Shown here piece by piece: positions 23,443-27,236 of a stretch of 27,236 bases of DNA (position 1 is the first letter of the stretch; each line of letters opens with the position of its first letter). The notes below the pieces were generated by a model. That model saw nothing but the letters and a program-made list of their open reading frames with translations, did not search any database and was not told the DNA's origin. The translations under genes and the position numbers were made by a program. Source of the DNA: JASJHI01 sp965371355 (lineage in GTDB: Bacteria > Actinomycetota > Acidimicrobiia > Acidimicrobiales > Ilumatobacteraceae); the NCBI GenBank assembly GCA_965371355.1, contig CBDUYD010000021.1:1-27236 (forward strand), written 5' to 3'.

Positions 23443-24831
23443 CTACAGGATCGGGAACTTCGACTTGTCGGGGAGGCCGGAGCGGGCCGTGATCGCCTCT
23501 CCCGCCCGCTGGCACCGCTCGTAGAAGTCGTCTTCGTCGATCGTGGTCATGCGCCCCGCGTCGACCACTTTCGCTCCGTCGACGAACACGGTGTGCACCC
23601 CGCGACCGTCGGCCGACCAGACCAGTTGGTTGATCACGTTCAGCAGCGGTCGCCACTCGGGCCGATCGGTGTCGTGCAGTACGACGTCGGCCCGCTTGCC
23701 GACCTCGAGCGAGCCGATCTGATCGTCGATCAGCATCGTTCGGGCGCCGCCGCGGGTGGCCATTTCGTAGGCCATCTCCGCGGGGAACATCTGGGGGTCC
23801 ATCCGGGCGTCCTTGAACAGGCCGGCGACGAGGTAGGTCGCCCGGTGCATGTCGGAGTAGTTCGACGCGTTGTTCCCGTCGATGCCGATGCTCACATTGA
23901 TCCCCGCGGTCACCATCTCGGGGATCTTGCCGATCTGGGTGATGCCGTAGGCCACCTTGAGCGCCGTGGTCGGACAGTGCGCCACCGAGCAACCGGCGCG
24001 GGCGATGATGCCGATCTCATTGTCATCGACGTGGACGCAGTGTGCCATCGCCGTATCGGCCCCCAGCACACCCAGTTCGTCGAGATGGACCATCGGGCGC
24101 TGGCCGAATTCGGCGACGAAGCCTTTCGGGTCGAGGTCGGCCGGGCTCATGTGGAAGTTGAGTCCGACGCCGTGGTGGTCGGCCGCTTCCCGTGCCCCGC
24201 GCCAGAGCGGGTCGGAGCAGGTGGTGTGGCCGACGACCATCGACCAGGCGCCGAGGCGGCCGCCCGCCGCTCCCTTGCAGCGTTCGATCGTGTCGTGCAG
24301 GTTGGCGATCGCTTCGTCGGTGTCCTGCTTGTAGACGTCCGGCTCGGGAGGCAGATCCCATACCCACTTGCCGATCCGGCCCCGGATGCCGACCTCGTCG
24401 AGACCGTCGAGGACCTCGTCGATGAAGCGGATCGTGCCGGCCTCGAGGAACGACGTCGTCCCGGTCTTCAACATCTCGACCGAGGCGAGTTGCGCCGACA
24501 GTCGCTCCTCCTGAGCGGTGTAGACCGAATAGAGGGGGCACAGCCAGACGAACACGTTCTCCTCGAACGGCGTGTCGTCGGGGACGTAGCCCCTGGTGAG
24601 GGGCTCACCGGTGATGTGGATGTGGGTGTTGACGAGGCCGGGGGTGACGACGAACCGGTCTCCCCCCACCGTTTCGGTGGCCTCGTACCGGGCCCCGAGG
24701 TCGCCGGCCTTGCCGACCGCGACGATCGTGTTGCCCCGGATCGCGACCGCGCCGTTGCGGATGATGTCGCGATGCTCGTTCATCGTGACCACGTACCAGC
24801 CGGTGATCAGCGTGTCGATGCGTTCGGTCAT
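23443..24831 (-). CDS. Atz/Trz-type amidohydrolase (cytosine deaminase-like)
   Basis: A 462-residue metal-dependent hydrolase of the Atz/Trz / S-adenosylhomocysteine-deaminase group, which removes amino or chloro groups from nitrogen heterocycles. Metal ligands are visible: His70 and His72 in PGLVNTHIH, a His in LNFHMSP, a His in MAHCVHVDDNEI, followed by GCSVAHCPTTALK, and the Asp in IGIDGNNASNYSDM. The C-terminal beta-sandwich closes with IGSLEVGKRADVVL. The substrate is unknown. ATG 24831 overlaps the methyltransferase stop as ATGA, so translation is coupled. It is the last gene of a three-gene operon; the set suggests breakdown of a cyclic amide or amine compound, but that is inference. 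Confidence 0.87.
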   Translation of the reverse strand: MTERIDTLITGWYVVTMNEHRDIIRNGAVAIRGNTIVAVGKAGDLGARYEATETVGGDRFVVTPGLVNTHIHITGEPLTRGYVPDDTPFEENVFVWLCPLYSVYTAQEERLSAQLASVEMLKTGTTSFLEAGTIRFIDEVLDGLDEVGIRGRIGKWVWDLPPEPDVYKQDTDEAIANLHDTIERCKGAAGGRLGAWSMVVGHTTCSDPLWRGAREAADHHGVGLNFHMSPADLDPKGFVAEFGQRPMVHLDELGVLGADTAMAHCVHVDDNEIGIIARAGCSVAHCPTTALKVAYGITQIGKIPEMVTAGINVSIGIDGNNASNYSDMHRATYLVAGLFKDARMDPQMFPAEMAYEMATRGGARTMLIDDQIGSLEVGKRADVVLHDTDRPEWRPLLNVINQLVWSADGRGVHTVFVDGAKVVDAGRMTTIDEDDFYERCQRAGEAITARSGLPDKSKFPIL

Positions 24832-25910
24832 GGACGGGCCCTCGGTTTCGTGGCGACGTAGGTGAACTGGAATCCGATCGGTTCGATCAGCCGCAGCGCC
24901 TCGAAACCGGCCTCGCCCATCCATCTGGTGGTGTCGACGTTGCCGATCGGAAAGCCATTGACCGTGCTGGTCATCATCGTCGTGCCCATCAGCACCGCAT
25001 GGGGATTGAACTTGCGTTCCGGGTCGACGAAGTAGTCGGTGAGCAACAGCCGTCCCTCCGGTCGGAGCGCGGCGAACGCCCGGCCGATCAACCGGCGGGC
25101 GCCTTCGGGACCCTCCGTTCGACAGACGTGGCCGAGCACGACGAGGTCGTATTGATCATCTTCGATCTCGATGTCGTGGAAATCGCCCACCCGGAACTCG
25201 CAGCGGTCGTCGACCCCCGCCTCGGCGGTCGTGCGTCGGGCGACGTCGATCACGAGGGGAAGGTCGTTGACGACGGCCCGCCCGTCGGGACAGGCCTCGA
25301 GGATCGAGATCGACCATGGCGCTCCTCCGGCACCGAGATCGAGAACCCGCGGTGCGGTGAGGTCGCGGTAGCGGATCAGCCGGTCGGCGCGCGCCGCACA
25401 ACGTCGCATCGTCGTGAACGTGCCTTCGACGAGAGGGACGTAGAACGCCGCCGGGTCGTCGTCGATCGGCTGCGAGGGACGCCCGCTGCGCACCGTGTCG
25501 GCCAGACGGGTCCAGTTCTCGTGGGGCCCGGGCGCCACCGCGATGAGTTGTGCCATCGACGCGGGGCCGTCGGAGACGAGATACCGACGCGCCGCGTCGT
25601 TGAGCGAATACACGTCGCGGAACTGGTCGAGCAGTTCGAGCGCTACCAGGGAGTCGAGCAACGATCCGAGATGGGGCTCGGATACGTGCAGATGGGTGGC
25701 CAGGTCCTCGACCGGACTCGGGCCGAGTTCACCGATCGTGTCGAATACTTCGAGTTCGAGTGCGGCGAGCAGCACGTAGTACGAACCGAGCCCCTGGATC
25801 ACGTTCCAGACGGGCGCCGCCGCCGGAGGCTTGTAGTCGGTCCAGGGTCGCCCGACACGGGCCATCGTGTGGGTCGTCTTCAACTCGGGATACGGAGCGT
25901 CGCGCGACAT
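24828..25910 (-). CDS. SAM-dependent methyltransferase with dimerisation domain (O-methyltransferase-like)
   Basis: A 360-residue class I methyltransferase. The N-terminal part (about 30-120) is a winged-helix dimerisation domain (GLGSYYVLLAALELEVFDTI, VEDLATHLHVSEPHLGSLLD, YSLNDAARRYLV), as in acetylserotonin O-methyltransferase-like enzymes. The catalytic domain has the SAM loop VLDLGAGGAPWSISILE (about 189-205), the acidic residue in VVNDLP, CEFRVGDFHDIEI and YDLVVLGHVCRTEG. ATG 25910 shares one base with the stop of the quinone reductase gene (TGATG), and the stop overlaps the amidohydrolase start, so all three are coupled. The substrate cannot be told; small hydroxylated aromatic compounds are usual for this group. 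Confidence 0.85.
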   Translation of the reverse strand: MSRDAPYPELKTTHTMARVGRPWTDYKPPAAAPVWNVIQGLGSYYVLLAALELEVFDTIGELGPSPVEDLATHLHVSEPHLGSLLDSLVALELLDQFRDVYSLNDAARRYLVSDGPASMAQLIAVAPGPHENWTRLADTVRSGRPSQPIDDDPAAFYVPLVEGTFTTMRRCAARADRLIRYRDLTAPRVLDLGAGGAPWSISILEACPDGRAVVNDLPLVIDVARRTTAEAGVDDRCEFRVGDFHDIEIEDDQYDLVVLGHVCRTEGPEGARRLIGRAFAALRPEGRLLLTDYFVDPERKFNPHAVLMGTTMMTSTVNGFPIGNVDTTRWMGEAGFEALRLIEPIGFQFTYVATKPRARP

Positions 25911-26944
25911 CAGGGCTTGAGGAGGATCTTGCCGAAGAAGTCGCCGGACCGAAGCTTCTCCTGCGCCGCGGCGGCGTCGGCGAGCGGGAAGGCCGAGTCG
26001 ATGACGGCGTGGAAGGCACCCGCGCAGAACATCTCCCACAGCGGGCCCATCTCTCCTGGTTCGTAAGGGTCCGAGCCGATGATGCTGATGCCGCTGTGAA
26101 ACAGGTACCCGAGCGAGGGGATCGTCGCTTCGTCTCCAGACGAGTTGCCGCAGCACACCAGTCGGCCCTGATGGCCGAGTGAGAACAGCGACGGCCCGAA
26201 CAGAGCCGCGCCGACATGGTCGAACACCATGTCGACACCCGCCCCTGCGGTGACATCGCGGGCCCAAGCGACGACGTCACCGGTTCGGTTGTTGAGAACG
26301 TGGTCGGCTCCGAGATCGAGTGCCAGCTCGCACTTCTCGTCACTCCCCGCCGTAGCGAGCACGGTTGCGCCCGCGTGTTTGGCGAGTTGGATCCCGGCGA
26401 CCGAGACACCCGAGCCCGCCGCGTGGATCATCACGGTCTCGCCATCGTCGAGACGCCCGACCCGGAACAGGGCGTGGCCGGCGGTGAGGAAACACGTCGG
26501 GAACGTCGCGGCCTGCTCGAACGAGATCTGTTCGGGGACTGCGTGACAGTGCGACGCCGGTACGAGGCACCTCTCGGCGTAGCCGCCATCGAGCGTCGCC
26601 CCGAGGATGCCGAGTTCGCCACGCAGGTCGCCCATACCCGCCAGCTTCGAGTCGTCGCTCACCCCTGCCATCGATGGATCGACGACCACGCGGTCGCCGA
26701 CCGCGAAGTCCGTCACCGACGATCCGAGTTCGCTGACCGTGCCGGCGATATCCATGCCGGCGATGTGGGGAAGGGTGAATCCGGGCATCTCGAACCAGCC
26801 GTTGCGCTGTACGACATCGAGTCGATTGAGCGCGACCGCAGCCACGTCGATCACCACATCGGCCGGGCCCGGCTCGGGGTCGGGGACGTCATCGTGGAGG
26901 AGGACCTCCGGACCGCCGGTCTCGTGGTACAGGACTGCCTTCAA
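25910..26944 (-). CDS. MDR-family zinc-free/quinone oxidoreductase
   Basis: A 344-residue medium-chain dehydrogenase/reductase of the quinone oxidoreductase (zeta-crystallin-like) type, which reduces a double bond or quinone with NADPH. It shows KAVLYHETGGPEVL at the start, ALNRLDVVQRNGWFE, the GMDIAGTVSELG segment, and the Rossmann motif HAAGSGVSVAGIQLAKHAGA followed by GADHVLNNR. The structural-zinc Cys cluster is not evident. TTG 26944 is chosen because AAGGGAG lies 5 bases upstream and it gives the family's normal MKAV start; ATG 26962 (six residues longer) is the alternative. First gene of the three-gene operon and divergent from the partial gene at 27134. Confidence 0.85.
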   Translation of the reverse strand: MKAVLYHETGGPEVLLHDDVPDPEPGPADVVIDVAAVALNRLDVVQRNGWFEMPGFTLPHIAGMDIAGTVSELGSSVTDFAVGDRVVVDPSMAGVSDDSKLAGMGDLRGELGILGATLDGGYAERCLVPASHCHAVPEQISFEQAATFPTCFLTAGHALFRVGRLDDGETVMIHAAGSGVSVAGIQLAKHAGATVLATAGSDEKCELALDLGADHVLNNRTGDVVAWARDVTAGAGVDMVFDHVGAALFGPSLFSLGHQGRLVCCGNSSGDEATIPSLGYLFHSGISIIGSDPYEPGEMGPLWEMFCAGAFHAVIDSAFPLADAAAAQEKLRSGDFFGKILLKP

Positions 26945-27074
26945 GATCGCTCCCTTGCGCATTCGCCCACCGGACATGAGCGGCGACCGCGAGTTTGACA
27001 GTTCGAGGGGGCCGGCGCCGGAGCGGGCGTGCACGATGTTGCGGTCGCGTGACAGCGATGTGGCGAATCTGTCA

Positions 27075-27080
27075 TAGACT
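27075..27080 (+). promoter_or_regulatory. Possible -10 element (TAGACT) before the partial gene
   Basis: TAGACT lies 53 bases before ATG 27134 in the gap between divergent genes. A GTGACA (27049-27054) is 20 bases upstream, longer than ideal. CTGTC occurs on both sides of the element (27069-27073 and 27079-27083). Confidence 0.25.
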
Positions 27081-27133
27081 GTCGTTTCGACCGCACGGGA
27101 CACGCCCGAGTGCGTGTCCACTCGCTCGATTCG

Positions 27134-27236
27134 ATGACCGATCCTTCCACTCGCCCGCAGCACCGGATCAGCCGACGCCGGCTGCTCTTCGGGCTCGCCG
27201 TCGGCGCGGGCACGATCGGTGCGAGCCGGTTCGCCA
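27134..27236 (+). CDS. Tat-exported protein, 5' end only
   Basis: A start codon followed by 34 open codons to the window edge. The sequence has a basic N-terminus with a Tat motif SRRRLLFG (13-20) and a hydrophobic core (LAVGAGTIGA), the layout of a twin-arginine signal peptide. It resembles the signal of the M23 peptidase at 22717 (RRRL, then a Gly/Ala-rich core with IG), so it may be a paralogue or another secreted hydrolase. The mature protein is outside the window, so no function can be given. Confidence 0.65.
   Translation, partial: MTDPSTRPQHRISRRRLLFGLAVGAGTIGASRFA

Noticed and set aside
23593..24861. 422-residue plus-strand open frame opposite the amidohydrolase
   Set aside because: Antisense shadow; the minus-strand gene has all metal ligands.

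Overview
This is a GC-rich actinobacterial chromosome segment with dense, mostly ordinary housekeeping genes. Several clues point to a free-living actinobacterium outside the well-studied orders. The clues are an mshA-like glycosyltransferase next to a YbjN-like gene (as in mycobacteria), a rex-hemA-hemC-hemD operon (as in streptomycetes), Tat-type signal peptides, and starts lacking a Shine-Dalgarno but preceded by TANNNT. My guess is an acidimicrobial lineage such as Ilumatobacter; that is inference from gene content and base composition, not a match I could run.

Layout, left to right. 8-1703: mshA-like glycosyltransferase and a YbjN-like partner, then a strong hairpin. 1857-3866: proC, a Rex/CRP-type site with a promoter and a structured-RNA candidate, a DUF62 SAM-hydroxide adenosyltransferase, and a 27-residue membrane peptide. 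3867-4331: a gene-poor gap with a perfect 18-bp palindrome and a half copy 21 bp away. 4332-5837: an acyl-CoA ligase. 5947-9576: rex-hemA-hemC-hemD with a Rex operator candidate in the promoter. 9676-13447: a large secreted propeller/ASH-domain protein, convergent with a one-pass membrane protein with Ig-like domains. 13477-15800: hemB-hemL, completing the C5 route to 5-aminolevulinate and on to uroporphyrinogen III (hemA, hemL, hemB, hemC, hemD all present). 15918-19076: a secreted zinc metalloprotease with three C-terminal repeats, and a membrane-anchored protein of unknown function. 19085-22718 (minus): a tight four-gene operon of an SDR-like epimerase, an acyltransferase-fold protein without the catalytic motif, an alpha/beta hydrolase and a renalase-like flavoprotein. 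22717-23370: a Tat-exported M23 peptidase whose start codon overlaps the start codon of the divergent SDR gene. 23443-26944 (minus): a three-gene overlapping operon (MDR quinone reductase, O-methyltransferase-like enzyme, Atz/Trz-type amidohydrolase). 27134-27236: the 5' end of another Tat-exported protein.

How they work together: rex senses NADH/NAD+ and would tie tetrapyrrole synthesis to redox state. The neighbourhood of mshA/ybjN, proC, SDR plus acyltransferase-like, and hemACDB resembles a region I remember from M. tuberculosis (about Rv0486-Rv0512), here rearranged and interrupted by secreted-protein genes. I see no phage, transposase, CRISPR array, rRNA or tRNA. No clear-cut new multi-gene system is evident. 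The most novel material is small: the operator plus structured RNA upstream of the DUF62 gene, the palindromic repeat pair, the leaderless 27-aa peptide, and a Cys-X4 repeated N-terminus on HemL.
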